The position numbers and the translations under genes were made by a program. A DNA stretch of 36,484 nucleotides, taken from positions 1 to 36,484 of the forward strand of contig NZ_WBZC01000039.1 in NCBI RefSeq assembly GCF_009017275.1. The letters run 5' to 3'. Shown here piece after piece: positions 25,178-34,796 of the stretch. Within the stretch, counting starts at the first letter, position 1. Each line of letters starts with the position of its first letter. The notes under the pieces are model-generated. The model searched no databases. It was given only the letters and a program-made list of their open reading frames with translations, and was not told the origin of the DNA. The DNA is from Alkaliphilus pronyensis (lineage in GTDB: Bacteria > Bacillota > Clostridia > Peptostreptococcales > Natronincolaceae).

Positions 25178-25885
25178 ATGAGTAATAAAAACTATGCAAT
25201 TGTTGTTGCTGCTGGAAAAGGACGAAGGCTTGGAGGAAAAATTAATAAGCAATATATAGAAATTTATAATAAGCCAATAGTTGCATATACATTAGAAGTA
25301 TTTCAACGATGTGAAATGATAGAGGGAATAGTATTAGTAGTAGGAGAAAAGGAAATTGATTTTTGCAAAAAAGAAATAGTAGAAAAATATGGCTTTACTA
25401 AGATAATATCTGTTTTGGCAGGGGGAAAAGAGAGGATAAACTCAGTACATAATGGTCTAAAGGAGCTACCTGACCAATGTGAAATTGTATCAATACATGA
25501 TGGTGCAAGGCCATTTGTAACTAATGAAATGATTAATAAATCAATTATTGCAGCCCAAGAGGTAGGGGGTGCAATAGTTGCAGTACCAGTTAAGGATACC
25601 ATAAAAGCTATAAATAGTAATATGGAGGTAGAAAAAACTATTGATAGAGGTAAGCTATGGTCAGTTCAAACACCACAAAGCTTTAGGTTTAACCAATTAA
25701 AGGAGCTATACAGCAAGTATTTAGAAAATGGTAAAGACATTACTGATGATGCAATGCTATTTGAAAGGGAAGGATACCCTATTAAGGTGATAAAGGGCAG
25801 CTATGAGAATATTAAAATTACTACTCCAGAGGATTTATTCATGGCTGAAGAGATATTAAGAAGGGAAGATAGGAATAATGCTTAG
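25178..25885 (+). CDS. ispD: 2-C-methyl-D-erythritol 4-phosphate cytidylyltransferase
   Basis: The 235-residue enzyme joins CTP to methylerythritol phosphate, the third step of the MEP isoprenoid pathway. The N-terminal nucleotide-binding loop [20 protein letters not shown], the mid-protein [11 protein letters not shown] and the VPVKDTIK segment are typical. AAGGGAG at 25161-25167 could serve either the ATG at 25178 (spacer 10) or the in-frame TTG at 25172 (spacer 4); I favour the ATG. It overlaps ispF by 8 bp, so the two are translationally coupled. Confidence 0.95.
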   Translation: MSNKNYAIVVAAGKGRRLGGKINKQYIEIYNKPIVAYTLEVFQRCEMIEGIVLVVGEKEIDFCKKEIVEKYGFTKIISVLAGGKERINSVHNGLKELPDQCEIVSIHDGARPFVTNEMINKSIIAAQEVGGAIVAVPVKDTIKAINSNMEVEKTIDRGKLWSVQTPQSFRFNQLKELYSKYLENGKDITDDAMLFEREGYPIKVIKGSYENIKITTPEDLFMAEEILRREDRNNA

Positions 25886-26357
25886 AGTAGGCTTAGGTTA
25901 CGATGTACATAAATTAGTGGAGGGTAGAAGACTAATAATAGGAGGTGTAGATATACCCTTTAATAAAGGTCTTTTAGGACATTCCGATGCAGATGTATTG
26001 CTTCATGCAATTAAAGACAGCCTATTAGGTGCAGCTGCCTTAGGTGACATTGGTAAGCATTTTCCAGACACAGATCAAAAGTACAAAGGAGCCGATAGCT
26101 TAGCTCTTTTGGAGGAGGTCTATAGGCTACTCACAAAGAAGAATTACCTTGTCAATAATATAGATGCAACAATTATTGCAGAAAAGCCCAAAATGGCCCC
26201 CCATATAGAAAACATGAGGGAGAATATTGCAGCGGTTTTAAGGATTAACCATCAGCAAATTAATATTAAAGCCACCACTACAGAAGGGCTGGGTTTTACT
26301 GGTAAAGAAGAAGGAATTGCTGCACAGGCCATAAGCAGCATTTTATTGAAGGAATAG
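25878..26357 (+). CDS. ispF: 2-C-methyl-D-erythritol 2,4-cyclodiphosphate synthase
   Basis: The 159-residue enzyme catalyses the fifth MEP-pathway step, cyclising CDP-ME 2-phosphate with loss of CMP. The zinc ligands Asp9 and His11 (GYDVHKL) and His43 ([12 protein letters not shown]) are present, as are [11 protein letters not shown] and the C-terminal [19 protein letters not shown]. Its length is normal for the family. The ATG lies within the last codons of ispD. The gap to proS (26358-26733) holds the T-box leader. Confidence 0.97.
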   Translation: MLRVGLGYDVHKLVEGRRLIIGGVDIPFNKGLLGHSDADVLLHAIKDSLLGAAALGDIGKHFPDTDQKYKGADSLALLEEVYRLLTKKNYLVNNIDATIIAEKPKMAPHIENMRENIAAVLRINHQQINIKATTTEGLGFTGKEEGIAAQAISSILLKE

Positions 26358-26421
26358 TTAAGCTAAGTATAATACAATTGTTTAAAGGTAAAAATATATT
26401 TAAAATCTTTTTCTATAGTCC

Positions 26422-26450
26422 TTGACATGGATATAGGTTTCATATATTCT
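26422..26450 (+). promoter_or_regulatory. Sigma-A promoter of the proS T-box leader
   Basis: TTGACA at 26422-26427, 17 bp, TATTCT at 26445-26450. Transcription should begin near 26457. The -10 region also forms a short inverted repeat (26442-26450 with 26459-26467). Confidence 0.7.
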
Positions 26451-26456
26451 AAAAAA

Positions 26457-26700
26457 AAGAATATATTATTGCAATGACAGGAAATAGTAAAATAACAAAG
26501 CTTTAAAGAGAGAAAACCCTAGTCTGGAAGGTTTTTAAGTAGGCTTATTTGAACCCATCCTTGAGCTGAATGATTAAAATTAGTAGATCATTCCGGTTGG
26601 CACCGTTAAGCCATACAAGGGAGCCTTTTGCTAGGCTAATTAGAGTGGTACCGCGGGAAAAATATCTCTCGTCTCTATTTATAGGGATGAGGGTTTTTTT
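26457..26700 (+). ncRNA. T-box riboswitch controlling proS (proline tRNA)
   Basis: The T-box signature AGAGTGGTACCGCGGG is at 26642-26657, followed by a terminator hairpin (CTCGTCTC near 26669-26676 with GGGATGAG near 26684-26691) and a T-run to 26700. Upstream, stem I carries AGAGAG-like and GAACCC elements; CCC at 26554-26556 is the likely specifier, a proline codon, with CCA in the neighbouring register as the alternative. Uncharged tRNA-Pro should favour the antiterminator and raise proS expression. The rest of the gap, 26358-26421, holds nothing notable. Confidence 0.92.
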
Positions 26701-26733
26701 ATTGTTTTTAATATAAAAGAGAGGAGCTTTAAT

Positions 26734-28176
26734 ATGGGTAAAAAAGATAAACAATTTGTAAGTGAAATTACGCCAATGGAGGTGGATTTTCCTCAGTGGT
26801 ATACCGATGTAATAAAAAAGACAGATCTAGTGGATTATTCACCTGTTAAAGGATTTATGGTTATAAAGCACTATGGTTATGAAATATGGGAGAACATTCA
26901 GCAGTTCCTTGATAAAAGATTTAAAGAAACGGGTCATAAAAACTGTTACTTTCCATTGCTTATTCCAGAAAGCTTACTAAAAAAGGAAGCAGAGCATGTT
27001 GAGGGCTTTGCTCCAGAAGTGGCTTGGGTAACCCATGGAGGTCAAGAGGAGCTTGCAGAAAGACTTTGTGTTAGACCTACATCCGAAACAATAATATGCG
27101 AGATGTATTCTAAGTGGCTTAAATCATATCGTGATCTCCCATTTTTATTTAACCAATGGTGTAGCGTAGTACGATGGGAAAAAAGCACTAGACCGTTCCT
27201 AAGAACATCTGAATTTTTATGGCAAGAGGGACATACACTGCATGAAACCTATGAGGAAGCACAGGAAGAAACTATTCAAATGTTAAACATATATAAAGAA
27301 ATGGCAGAGGATGTACTGGCTATACCAGTAATAATTGGGCGTAAGTCTGAAAAAGAAAAATTTGCAGGTGCCCATGCAACCTATACAATGGAGGCATTAA
27401 TGCACGATGGAAAGGCTCTACAGGCAGGAACATCCCATAATTTAGCCCAGCATTTTACTAAAGCCTTTGATATTACTTATTTAGACCGTGCTGGAGAGTT
27501 AAAGAATCCTTACCATACATCATGGGGTGTATCCACTAGACTAATAGGAGGGATAATAATGGCCCACGGTGACAATCGAGGGTTAGTACTTCCACCTAAA
27601 ATTGCTCCTATTCAGGTGGCAATAGTGCCTATAGCAAGTCATAAGGCTGGAGTAATGGAAAAGGCATTGGAGCTTTTCACCCAACTTAAAGAGGAATTCA
27701 GGGTAGAGCTAGATGATAGAGAAAACTACTCACCAGGATGGAAGTTTAATGAGTGGGAGATGAAGGGTGTACCAATCAGAATAGAAATAGGTCCTAAGGA
27801 TATTGAAAAAAATCAAGCAATGCTATTTAGAAGAGACACGCTGGAAAAGGAAGCAGCTTCTTTAGATACCTTAAAGGAAGCAGTTACACAAATGATTGAT
27901 GATATACAAAAGAATCTTCTTCTTAAAGCTAAAAACATGAGGGATGAAAAAACCTATTATGTGAAGAACTTTGAAGAATTAAAGGAAATAATGGGAACTA
28001 GACCAGGGTTTGTGAAGGCAATGTGGTGTGAAGAGGGAAGCTGTGAAGACCATATTAAAGAAGAAACTGGAGTAACTATAAGGTGTATACCATTTGAACA
28101 GGAGAATTTAGGGGATACATGTGCCTTCTGTGAAAAACCAGCAAAGGTCATGGCATACTTTGCAAAAGCATATTAA
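26734..28176 (+). CDS. proS: Prolyl-tRNA synthetase, archaeal/eukaryotic-like type
   Basis: The 480-residue class II synthetase attaches proline to tRNA-Pro. It is the short ProRS form without the bacterial editing insertion: motif 2 [20 protein letters not shown] and motif 3 [13 protein letters not shown] are visible, and the C-terminal extension has a likely zinc site (Cys432, Cys437, Cys463, Cys466) and ends in Tyr480, as in archaeal ProRS. Bacterial-type ProRS would be about 570 residues. GAGGAG precedes the ATG. Expression depends on the T-box leader just upstream. Many Clostridia carry this type, so old lateral transfer is likely but not recent. Confidence 0.95.
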   Translation: MGKKDKQFVSEITPMEVDFPQWYTDVIKKTDLVDYSPVKGFMVIKHYGYEIWENIQQFLDKRFKETGHKNCYFPLLIPESLLKKEAEHVEGFAPEVAWVTHGGQEELAERLCVRPTSETIICEMYSKWLKSYRDLPFLFNQWCSVVRWEKSTRPFLRTSEFLWQEGHTLHETYEEAQEETIQMLNIYKEMAEDVLAIPVIIGRKSEKEKFAGAHATYTMEALMHDGKALQAGTSHNLAQHFTKAFDITYLDRAGELKNPYHTSWGVSTRLIGGIIMAHGDNRGLVLPPKIAPIQVAIVPIASHKAGVMEKALELFTQLKEEFRVELDDRENYSPGWKFNEWEMKGVPIRIEIGPKDIEKNQAMLFRRDTLEKEAASLDTLKEAVTQMIDDIQKNLLLKAKNMRDEKTYYVKNFEELKEIMGTRPGFVKAMWCEEGSCEDHIKEETGVTIRCIPFEQENLGDTCAFCEKPAKVMAYFAKAY

Positions 28177-28181
28177 AATCA

Positions 28182-28209
28182 TTAGGTCTTTGGGAAACCA
28201 AAGACCTAA
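28182..28209 (+). terminator. Stem-loop after proS, probable terminator
   Basis: A perfect 12-bp stem (28182-28193 with 28198-28209) has a GAAA tetraloop. It starts six bases after the proS stop. There is no clear T-run after it, so it may instead protect the mRNA 3' end. Confidence 0.5.
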
Positions 28210-28257
28210 GCTTGCTTAATAGGCCTATATCCCTCAAAATCAGTGTAGGATTTCGCC

Positions 28258-28286
28258 TTGATATGTGTATAATTATAGTATATAAT
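28258..28286 (+). promoter_or_regulatory. Sigma-A promoter of gltX
   Basis: TTGATA at 28258-28263, exactly 17 bp, and a perfect TATAAT at 28281-28286, 35 bp before the gltX start. Confidence 0.75.
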
Positions 28287-28321
28287 ATGATAAAAAATTG
28301 TTAAAGCTTAGGAGGAAAAAT

Positions 28322-29803
28322 ATGTCTGTAAGGGTAAGATTTGCACCAAGTCCTACGGGGTATGTTCATATTGGTAGCTTAAGAACTGCCTTATATAACT
28401 ATTTATTTGCAAAGAAAAGCAATGGTAAATACATTTTGAGAATTGAAGATACAGATCAAAGTCGATATGTTGAGGGTGCCATTGAAGGTATGCTTTCCTC
28501 CATGGGTTGGGCAGGGGTTAATCATGATGAAGGTGTTGTTATAGATAAAGATGGCAAACTAATTGAAAAAGGTGAATACGGGCCCTATGTACAATCAAAA
28601 AGACTTCCTATTTATAAGGAGTATATAAATAAACTAATAGATAGTGGTGATGCCTATTATTGCTTTTGTACTAAAGAAAGAATAGATAAGATTAGAGAAG
28701 AGCAAAAAGCAGCAGGTCAACTATCTAGGTATGATGGCTTTTGTAAAGGTCTATCTCAAGAAGAAATTAATGATAGAGTTGAAGCTGGTGAATCCTATGT
28801 AATAAGATTAAAGCTACCGGAGAATTATGATATTTCCTTTAATGATGTAGTGCGCGGTAATGTGGTAATTAACACACAGGATATGGATGATCAAGTCCTA
28901 ATTAAGTCAGATGGATTTCCAACCTATCACTTTGCAGTTGTTGTGGATGATCACCTTATGGGAATAACCCATGTAATTAGAGGAGAGGAATGGCTAATTT
29001 CAACACCAAAGCATATATACCTATATGAAGCATTTGGTTGGAATAAGCCACAATATGTGCATTTGCCTAACATATTAAATGCTGACAAGAAAAAGCTAAG
29101 CAAAAGGCAAGGTGATGTAGCAGTAGGTGATTTTGTTAAAAAGGGTTATTTACCAGAAGCCTTAGTAAATTATATAGCTTTAGTAGGATGGAGCTCAGAG
29201 GATAATCAAGAGATATTTACAATGCAGGAGCTAGAGGAAAAATTTTCCCTTGAAAGAGTTTCAAAAAGTGGTGGAGTTTTTGATATAAATAAATTAAACT
29301 GGGTAAACTCACATTATATAAAGGAAGCACCGATAGAACAAATAACAGATCTAGCCATACCACATTTGATTGAAGCAGGTTATATTACAGAAGCTGAAGC
29401 AAGCCATAAATATGAGTGGCTAAAGGATATGGTTGGAGTATTAAAGGAAAGTATTTCTTATGTAGGGGAGATATCAAAAAAAGTTGACATTTTCTTCAAA
29501 ACAGAAATTCAACCAGAGGATGATGAAGCTAGAGACCTATTAAAGCTACAGCATATGCCCTTGTTGCTTAGCAAGTTTACAGAAAAGGTAGAAGCTGTAG
29601 ATACTATTGAAGCTGATTTCGGCAAAAAGGCATTTAAGGAAATTCAAAAAGAAACAGGCATAAAGGGCCCCCAGTTATACAAGCCTTTACGTGTTGCAAT
29701 AACAGGAAAAGCCCATGGTCCAGACATAAATCAAGTTATAAAAGTTTTGGGTAAACAAAACCTTATATCCCGCATACAATATGTAAAAGAACATCTTATA
29801 TAA
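28322..29803 (+). CDS. gltX: Glutamyl-tRNA synthetase
   Basis: The 493-residue class I synthetase charges tRNA-Glu (and perhaps tRNA-Gln, as in many Firmicutes). Signature HIGS (16-19, in [14 protein letters not shown]) and KLSKR (258-262, in [13 protein letters not shown]) are present, and the C-terminal anticodon-binding part is helical. AGGAGG at 28310-28315 supports the ATG at 28322; an upstream start at 28298 lies before that site. It heads the gltX-cysE-cysS cluster, with the cysteine T-box starting right after its stop codon. Confidence 0.96.
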   Translation: MSVRVRFAPSPTGYVHIGSLRTALYNYLFAKKSNGKYILRIEDTDQSRYVEGAIEGMLSSMGWAGVNHDEGVVIDKDGKLIEKGEYGPYVQSKRLPIYKEYINKLIDSGDAYYCFCTKERIDKIREEQKAAGQLSRYDGFCKGLSQEEINDRVEAGESYVIRLKLPENYDISFNDVVRGNVVINTQDMDDQVLIKSDGFPTYHFAVVVDDHLMGITHVIRGEEWLISTPKHIYLYEAFGWNKPQYVHLPNILNADKKKLSKRQGDVAVGDFVKKGYLPEALVNYIALVGWSSEDNQEIFTMQELEEKFSLERVSKSGGVFDINKLNWVNSHYIKEAPIEQITDLAIPHLIEAGYITEAEASHKYEWLKDMVGVLKESISYVGEISKKVDIFFKTEIQPEDDEARDLLKLQHMPLLLSKFTEKVEAVDTIEADFGKKAFKEIQKETGIKGPQLYKPLRVAITGKAHGPDINQVIKVLGKQNLISRIQYVKEHLI

Positions 29804-30042
29804 AGGCTTAGAACAGGAGAAGTAAATTTAAACCGAATTAAAGAGATGAGCTATCATTGGCTGAAAGTAGCTCTAATTACGGATAAATTGAAATGCACCT
29901 GGGAGCTGTCGCTTGAAATTTAGTAGAGTGAAACGGAAGGTCCCGTTAAAGACCCGAAAGAGGAGCATTATTATGCTTAATTAGAGTGGAACCACGAGGT
30001 AAACCCCGTCTCTAGTGTTAATTACTAGAGGTGGGGTTTTGT
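29804..30042 (+). ncRNA. T-box riboswitch controlling cysE-cysS (cysteine tRNA)
   Basis: The T-box element AGAGTGGAACCACGAG is at 29983-29998. It is followed by a 16-bp terminator stem (30001-30016 with 30024-30039, two G-U pairs) that ends in T residues. The specifier is TGC at 29894-29896, the cysteine codon, within TTGAAATGCACC. No promoter is visible between gltX and the leader, so read-through from gltX is probably gated here by uncharged tRNA-Cys, the same layout as Bacillus subtilis gltX-cysES. Confidence 0.93.
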
Positions 30043-30068
30043 ATTTAAAGGAGAAAGGAGGTTTAACA

Positions 30069-30743
30069 ATGGCAATTTTAAAAACATTAAATGAAGATAT
30101 TAAAGCAATTTTTGAAAGGGACCCTGCTGCAAGAAATACCCTAGAGGTGTTATTATGCTATCCTGGTCTACATGCAATAATTATCCATCGATTCTCCCAT
30201 TATCTCTATAAAAGGGGTTGGGTTGTGTTGCCAAGAATTATCTCCAACATAGGAAGATTTTTTACTGGAATAGAGATACATCCTGCAGCACAAATTGGAA
30301 AGCGACTTTTTATAGATCATGGTATGGGAGTAGTCATAGGAGAAACAACAGAGATAGGTGATAATGTAACAATATATCAAGGGGCCACCCTGGGAGGTAC
30401 TGGAAAGGAAAAGGGTAAACGACACCCAACCATTGGTAATAATGTTGTAATTTCATCTGGTGCTAAGGTATTAGGGCCCTTTAAGGTAGGAGATAACTCA
30501 AAAATAGGAGCAGGCTCTGTGGTGTTAAAGGAAGTACCCGCCAACTGTACAGTAGTTGGTGTTCCAGGTAAAATTGTCATTAAGGATAATAAGCCAATTA
30601 AGCTTTGCAATGAAATAGATTTAGATCATACAAAGCTACCAGACCCAATAGCTGATGAATTAAAGGCTTTAAAGGAAAAGATATCTGAATTACAAAAAAG
30701 ATTAAATGAAAAAGAGAGGAGTAGTGGGGATGAAGCTATATAA
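30069..30743 (+). CDS. cysE: Serine O-acetyltransferase
   Basis: The 224-residue enzyme makes O-acetylserine from serine and acetyl-CoA, the first step of cysteine synthesis. The N-terminal helical part (1-60) is shorter than in E. coli CysE, giving the EpsC/SAT-short form. The left-handed beta-helix (about 70-175) has hexapeptide repeats and the active-site marks [22 protein letters not shown] and RHPTIGNNV. The start is ATG at 30069 with AAAGGAGG before it; an in-frame start at 30015 lies inside the T-box terminator. It overlaps cysS by 14 bp. Confidence 0.95.
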   Translation: MAILKTLNEDIKAIFERDPAARNTLEVLLCYPGLHAIIIHRFSHYLYKRGWVVLPRIISNIGRFFTGIEIHPAAQIGKRLFIDHGMGVVIGETTEIGDNVTIYQGATLGGTGKEKGKRHPTIGNNVVISSGAKVLGPFKVGDNSKIGAGSVVLKEVPANCTVVGVPGKIVIKDNKPIKLCNEIDLDHTKLPDPIADELKALKEKISELQKRLNEKERSSGDEAI

Positions 30744-32124
30744 TACCCTTACAAGAAAAAAAGAAACCTTTGTTCCAATTGTACCAGGAGAAATAAAAAT
30801 GTATGCCTGCGGTCCAACAGTATATAACTATTTTCATATTGGAAATGCAAGAACCTTTATGACATTTGATGGAATGAGACGCTATTTTCAATATCGAGGC
30901 TATAGGGTGACTTTTGTCCAGAATTTTACTGATATAGATGACAAAATTATACAAAAGGCTCAAGAAGAAAATATAAGCCCAAAAGAGGTTAGTGAGAAAT
31001 ATATTAGAGAATACTTTCAAGATGCGGAAAGCTTAGGTATACAAAAGGCAGACTTTCATCCAAAGGTAACAGAGAATATTTCAGAAATTATTAGCTTTAT
31101 TCAAAGCCTACAGGACAAGGGATATGCCTATGAAGTAAAGGGAGACGTATATTTTGATGTAGATAAATTTAATGGCTATGGAAAGCTATCTAAGCAAAGT
31201 ATTGATGATCTTCAATCGGGAGCACGAATTGAAGTAAATGAAGAGAAGAAAAGTCCTTTAGATTTTGTCCTATGGAAGTCAGCAAAGGAAAATGAGCCAA
31301 GCTGGGAAAGTCCTTGGGGAGAGGGTAGACCTGGATGGCATATTGAATGCTCAGCTATGGCAAAAAAGTATCTAGGTGAAACCATAGATATTCACGGTGG
31401 TGGAGGCGATTTAGTTTTTCCACATCACGAAAATGAACTAGCCCAAACAGAAGCAGCTCAAGATAAACCATTTGCAAACTATTGGGTACACGTTGGTTAC
31501 CTAAATGTTGACAATAAAAAAATGTCAAAATCCTTGAATAACTTCTTTACACCGAGGGATATTTCTAGGGAATATGATTTAGAGGTTATACGATTTTTTA
31601 TGTTTTCTGCCCATTATAGAAATCCAATTAACTTTAGTAAAGAGCTGGTTGAGGCTGCGAAAAATGGATTAGACAGGCTGTATAACTCCAAAGAAAACCT
31701 AGAGCATTTAATAGAAAATGCTAAGGATAAAGAAATAAAAGCTATAGAAAAGGAATGGATAGGCAAGCTGCCTGATTTCAGAGATAGCTACGTAAAAGCT
31801 ATGGATGATGATTTTAATACAGCCGATGGTATAGCAGTTCTATTTGATTTAGTTAGATTTATAAACTCCAACATTTCTCCTGAATCCTCAAGGGCAGCCT
31901 TAAATACAGCATACGAACTGCTGCTGGAGCTGGCAGGAGTATTGGGGCTTTTAAATAAGAGGAAGGAAATTCTCAATACAGAGATAGAAGAATTAATAGA
32001 TAAACGTCAACAGGCAAGAAAAGAGAAAAACTATCAGCTTGCTGATGAAATAAGAAATCAATTGAAGGAAAGAGGAATAGTTTTAGAGGATACCCCCCAG
32101 GGAGTAAAGTGGAAAAGGCTGTAG
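30730..32124 (+). CDS. cysS: Cysteinyl-tRNA synthetase
   Basis: The 464-residue class I synthetase charges tRNA-Cys. Cys27 and the HIGN motif (36-39, in [16 protein letters not shown]), the zinc-site WHIECSAMA and HHENELAQ segments, and KMSKS (264-268) are all present. The ATG at 30730 gives the normal N-terminus [19 protein letters not shown] lies upstream, within cysE. Sharing a T-box with cysE ties cysteine synthesis and charging to the level of uncharged tRNA-Cys. Confidence 0.97.
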   Translation: MKLYNTLTRKKETFVPIVPGEIKMYACGPTVYNYFHIGNARTFMTFDGMRRYFQYRGYRVTFVQNFTDIDDKIIQKAQEENISPKEVSEKYIREYFQDAESLGIQKADFHPKVTENISEIISFIQSLQDKGYAYEVKGDVYFDVDKFNGYGKLSKQSIDDLQSGARIEVNEEKKSPLDFVLWKSAKENEPSWESPWGEGRPGWHIECSAMAKKYLGETIDIHGGGGDLVFPHHENELAQTEAAQDKPFANYWVHVGYLNVDNKKMSKSLNNFFTPRDISREYDLEVIRFFMFSAHYRNPINFSKELVEAAKNGLDRLYNSKENLEHLIENAKDKEIKAIEKEWIGKLPDFRDSYVKAMDDDFNTADGIAVLFDLVRFINSNISPESSRAALNTAYELLLELAGVLGLLNKRKEILNTEIEELIDKRQQARKEKNYQLADEIRNQLKERGIVLEDTPQGVKWKRL

Positions 32125-32157
32125 GGTAGCTAGATAAAAAACAGTAATTATGCTGAA

Positions 32158-32186
32158 TTGCTAAAATAAAAGTATTAACATATAAT
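32158..32186 (+). promoter_or_regulatory. Sigma-A promoter upstream of mrnC
   Basis: TTGCTA at 32158-32163, 17 bp, TATAAT at 32181-32186. It gives mrnC and the following genes their own transcription apart from the T-box. Confidence 0.55.
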
Positions 32187-32287
32187 ATATAATAAGAAAG
32201 CAAAAAAACAGATTAAAAGGGTAAATTATGCAAAATATTACAGGTTTCTATTTATATGCTGTTGTTTTAGTAGAAGGTAGGTTTGTT

Positions 32288-32737
32288 ATGGATAACTTTT
32301 TTAGTTTAATTAAAAGCCCCAAAACCATTAATAGTGAAAGAGATGTTAGAATGATGGCACCTTTGGTCTTGGCCTATATTGGCGATGCAATATTCGAAAT
32401 ATATGTTAGAAACCATATTATTGCTACATCTAATACTTCGGTTAATATAATGCATAAAAGGGCAACAAAATATGTAAAGGCTAAGTCACAAGCAATTATT
32501 GTCCATGCCCTAGAGAATCAACTAGAGGAGGATGAATGGCAGGTTGTTAAAAAGGGTAGAAATCAAAAGACAGCTACCTCCCCTAAAAATGCAGAGCTAA
32601 TAGATTATAAATATGCAACAGGATTTGAAGCTTTACTTGGATATTTATTTTACTTAGGAAAGCATGACAGGCTAATAGAAATACTAGAAAAATCAGTAGT
32701 TATTATCGAAAAGGAATTAAGTATAAAGGGGAATTAA
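32288..32737 (+). CDS. mrnC: Mini-ribonuclease III
   Basis: The 149-residue protein is an RNase III catalytic domain without a double-stranded-RNA-binding domain. It matures 23S rRNA ends in Bacillus. LAYIGDAIFEIYVRN (28-42), with catalytic Asp33, and the second acidic stretch GFEALLGYLFYLG match the family. LKRGRNAK-like KKGRNQKTATSPKN is the conserved mid motif. I chose the ATG at 32288 with GAAGGTAGG upstream; an in-frame ATG at 32228 would add 20 hydrophobic residues that relatives lack, though AAAAGGG precedes it. Its usual place is between cysS and thyX/rlmB. Confidence 0.92.
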   Translation: MDNFFSLIKSPKTINSERDVRMMAPLVLAYIGDAIFEIYVRNHIIATSNTSVNIMHKRATKYVKAKSQAIIVHALENQLEEDEWQVVKKGRNQKTATSPKNAELIDYKYATGFEALLGYLFYLGKHDRLIEILEKSVVIIEKELSIKGN

Positions 32738-32739
32738 TA

Positions 32740-33117
32740 ATGGGGACAAGAACTAAAGCAATGGTAGCCATCACCATAGCACTGCTGGTTATTCTAGCTG
32801 TTAAATCACTTTTAATAGATCCAGTTACAGAATTAGATATAGATTCTAAAAAGTATCATGATTTTGTTTTAGAAAACATTGAGGAAAATTACGATAATGT
32901 AATAAAGCCTCTAATATCCTATAAAATTGTTGATATAAATCAAATAACAGAAGATGGAGAAACTATAATACTAAAAAGGATTAGTCAAGCTGAAGGGTGG
33001 AATAGTGAAGCTATTAAGGGACAATACCAGGCTACAGTCAGATTCTATTTCCTAGGTATATTCCCTTATAGAGATATAGAAGTTCAAATAAAAGGGGGAG
33101 TTGTAAATGGAGACTAA
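32740..33117 (+). CDS. Small membrane-anchored protein of unknown function
   Basis: I do not recognise this 125-residue protein. One N-terminal membrane helix (about 7-27, MVAITIALLVILAVKSLLI) anchors a small external or cytoplasmic domain rich in charged residues; the end, ATVRFYFLGIFPYRDIEVQIKGG, looks like beta strands. It starts 2 bp after the mrnC stop, with AAAGGGG upstream, and overlaps thyX by 11 bp, so it belongs to the same operon. Translational coupling to thyX is likely. Its N-terminus is basic, which suggests an Nin-Cout orientation. Confidence 0.75.
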   Translation: MGTRTKAMVAITIALLVILAVKSLLIDPVTELDIDSKKYHDFVLENIEENYDNVIKPLISYKIVDINQITEDGETIILKRISQAEGWNSEAIKGQYQATVRFYFLGIFPYRDIEVQIKGGVVNGD

Positions 33118-33886
33118 CTGTAGGGTGGTTTTACTTGCCTATACACCTGAACCTGAAAGAATTATTGCTTCAGCTGCAAAGCTTTGCTATTCACCTAGTG
33201 ATATTCAGTCACTTATGAATAGTTTACAGGAGAATGAAATAAAAAGATTTATTGATATGTTAGGCCGCTTGGGCCACGAATCACCCTTCGAGCATATAAA
33301 TTTTACCTTTGGTATAGAAGGTGTTTCCAGAAGTCTAACCCATCAATTGGTAAGACATAGGGTGGGTAGCAGCTATTCCCAAAAGAGTCAAAGGTATGTT
33401 ATGGAGGGAGCCTTTGAATATATTGTACCTCCAGAAATAAAGGAGCTACCAGAAGCTTATAGTGAATATAAAGAAGCAATGGAGCTTCAACAGAAGTCAT
33501 ATGACAAAATAGCCAAAATGTTGCATGATAAGCACTATGATAAACTCTTAGAAGAAGGAAAAACAGAAAAACAAGCCAAAAGCATGGCTGAAAAGCTGGC
33601 CATTGAAGATGCTAGATTTGTTTTACCTAATGCCTGTGAAACGAAAATTGTTGTAACAATGAATGCAAGAGCATTATTTAACTTTTTCCATCACAGATGC
33701 TGCAATAGAGCCCAATGGGAAATTAGGCAGCTGGCTACTAAAATGCTTATGCTGGTAAGACAAGTAGCACCCACCGTGTTTAAATATAGCGGACCAAATT
33801 GTGTTAATGGACCATGCCCAGAAGGCAGTATGACCTGTGGGCTAATTGATGAGGTGAGAAAGCAATTTAAGGCTGAATATAGCTAA
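33107..33886 (+). CDS. thyX: Flavin-dependent thymidylate synthase
   Basis: The 259-residue enzyme makes dTMP from dUMP using methylenetetrahydrofolate and FAD, without forming dihydrofolate. The ThyX motif is RHRVGSSYSQKSQRY (about residues 83-97), the RHRx7-8S signature, here with eight residues between RHR and the Ser. The N-terminal GHESPFEHINFTF and the C-terminal NARALFNFFHHRCCNRAQWEIR and LVRQVAPTVF segments are typical of the clostridial form. The ATG overlaps the preceding gene; GGGGGAG lies before it. With nrdJ it forms the window's deoxynucleotide supply genes. Confidence 0.95.
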   Translation: METNCRVVLLAYTPEPERIIASAAKLCYSPSDIQSLMNSLQENEIKRFIDMLGRLGHESPFEHINFTFGIEGVSRSLTHQLVRHRVGSSYSQKSQRYVMEGAFEYIVPPEIKELPEAYSEYKEAMELQQKSYDKIAKMLHDKHYDKLLEEGKTEKQAKSMAEKLAIEDARFVLPNACETKIVVTMNARALFNFFHHRCCNRAQWEIRQLATKMLMLVRQVAPTVFKYSGPNCVNGPCPEGSMTCGLIDEVRKQFKAEYS

Positions 33887-33895
33887 TAAGCAATG

Positions 33896-33925
33896 AAAAA
33901 GGTAGGTGCTACACCTGCCTTTTTG
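33896..33925 (+). terminator. Terminator after thyX
   Basis: A 13-bp stem (33896-33908 with 33912-33924, one G-U pair) with a CTA loop has five terminal A-T pairs that provide the T-run. Confidence 0.85.
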
Positions 33926-33990
33926 CTAAGATTTCTTTAAAATGTATATTAAATTAAAACCATATACTTATAATTATTATCTAGGTATTA

Positions 33991-33999
33991 TGGTATAAT
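33991..33999 (+). promoter_or_regulatory. Extended -10 promoter upstream of rlmB
   Basis: TGGTATAAT at 33991-33999 is an extended -10 element (TGnTATAAT). No -35 match is seen at 17 or 18 bp, which extended -10 promoters tolerate. Confidence 0.5.
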
Positions 34000-34036
34000 A
34001 TAATAATAGTTTATTTAAAGATAAAACGGAGTGGTG

Positions 34037-34783
34037 ATGATGAGTACAGATAAAATAGTTGGAAGAAATCCAATTATTGAGGCTATAAAGGCTGGGCGAG
34101 AGATAGACAAGCTATTTATAGCTAAAGGTGCAGAAGAAGGCTCAATAAAAAAGCTTGTGGCAATGGCTAAAGATAAAAAAATACCATTGCAATATGTGGA
34201 AAGACCTAAGCTTAATCAACTGGCAGGTGGCGATACCCATCAGGGAGTTGTGGCTCAAGTGGCTGCCTATGAATATAGCCACCTAGAAGCAATAATACAA
34301 GCAGCAAAGGAAGGGGACAGACAGCCCTTTCTATTGATACTAGATGAAATTATGGATCCCCATAACCTAGGATCAATAATGAGAACAGCAGATGCAGTAG
34401 GGGTTGATGGCATTATTATTCCTAAACGAAGATCAGTTGGTTTGACGGCTGTAGTTGCAAAAACCTCTGCCGGTGCAATTGAATATGTTCCTGTTGCAAA
34501 GGTATCTAATATTGCCCAAACCATTGATAAGCTAAAAAATGAAGGAATATGGGTAGCAGGTGCCGATATGGATGGAGAAAAACACCACTATCAGCAAGAC
34601 TTAAAAGGGCCAATTGCTCTTGTTATTGGAAGTGAAGGTAAAGGAATATCAAGACTAATTAAAGAAAAGTGTGATTACCTTGTTAAGGTACCTATGATGG
34701 GAAAGATAGCATCCTTAAATGCTTCCGTTGCTGCTGGAGTACTTATGTATGAAGTATTTCGCCAAAGAGCCGTAAAGGAATAG
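34037..34783 (+). CDS. rlmB: 23S rRNA 2'-O-ribose methyltransferase (SpoU family, RlmB type)
   Basis: The roughly 248-residue SPOUT enzyme methylates a guanosine of 23S rRNA (G2251 in E. coli) with SAM. The N-terminal substrate-binding part begins IVGRNPIIEAIKAGREIDKL. The SpoU motifs are LDEIMDPHNLGSIMRTADAVG (motif 1), IGSEGKGISRLIKEKCD (motif 2) and VPMMGKIASLNASVAAGVLMYE (motif 3), the knot that binds SAM. ATG codons at 34037 and 34040 and GTG codons at 34031 and 34034 are in frame; GGAG at 34028-34031 fits either ATG. The yacP-type gene follows closely, as in most Firmicutes. Confidence 0.94.
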   Translation: MMSTDKIVGRNPIIEAIKAGREIDKLFIAKGAEEGSIKKLVAMAKDKKIPLQYVERPKLNQLAGGDTHQGVVAQVAAYEYSHLEAIIQAAKEGDRQPFLLILDEIMDPHNLGSIMRTADAVGVDGIIIPKRRSVGLTAVVAKTSAGAIEYVPVAKVSNIAQTIDKLKNEGIWVAGADMDGEKHHYQQDLKGPIALVIGSEGKGISRLIKEKCDYLVKVPMMGKIASLNASVAAGVLMYEVFRQRAVKE

Positions 34784-34796
34784 GGTGGGGAGGCCG

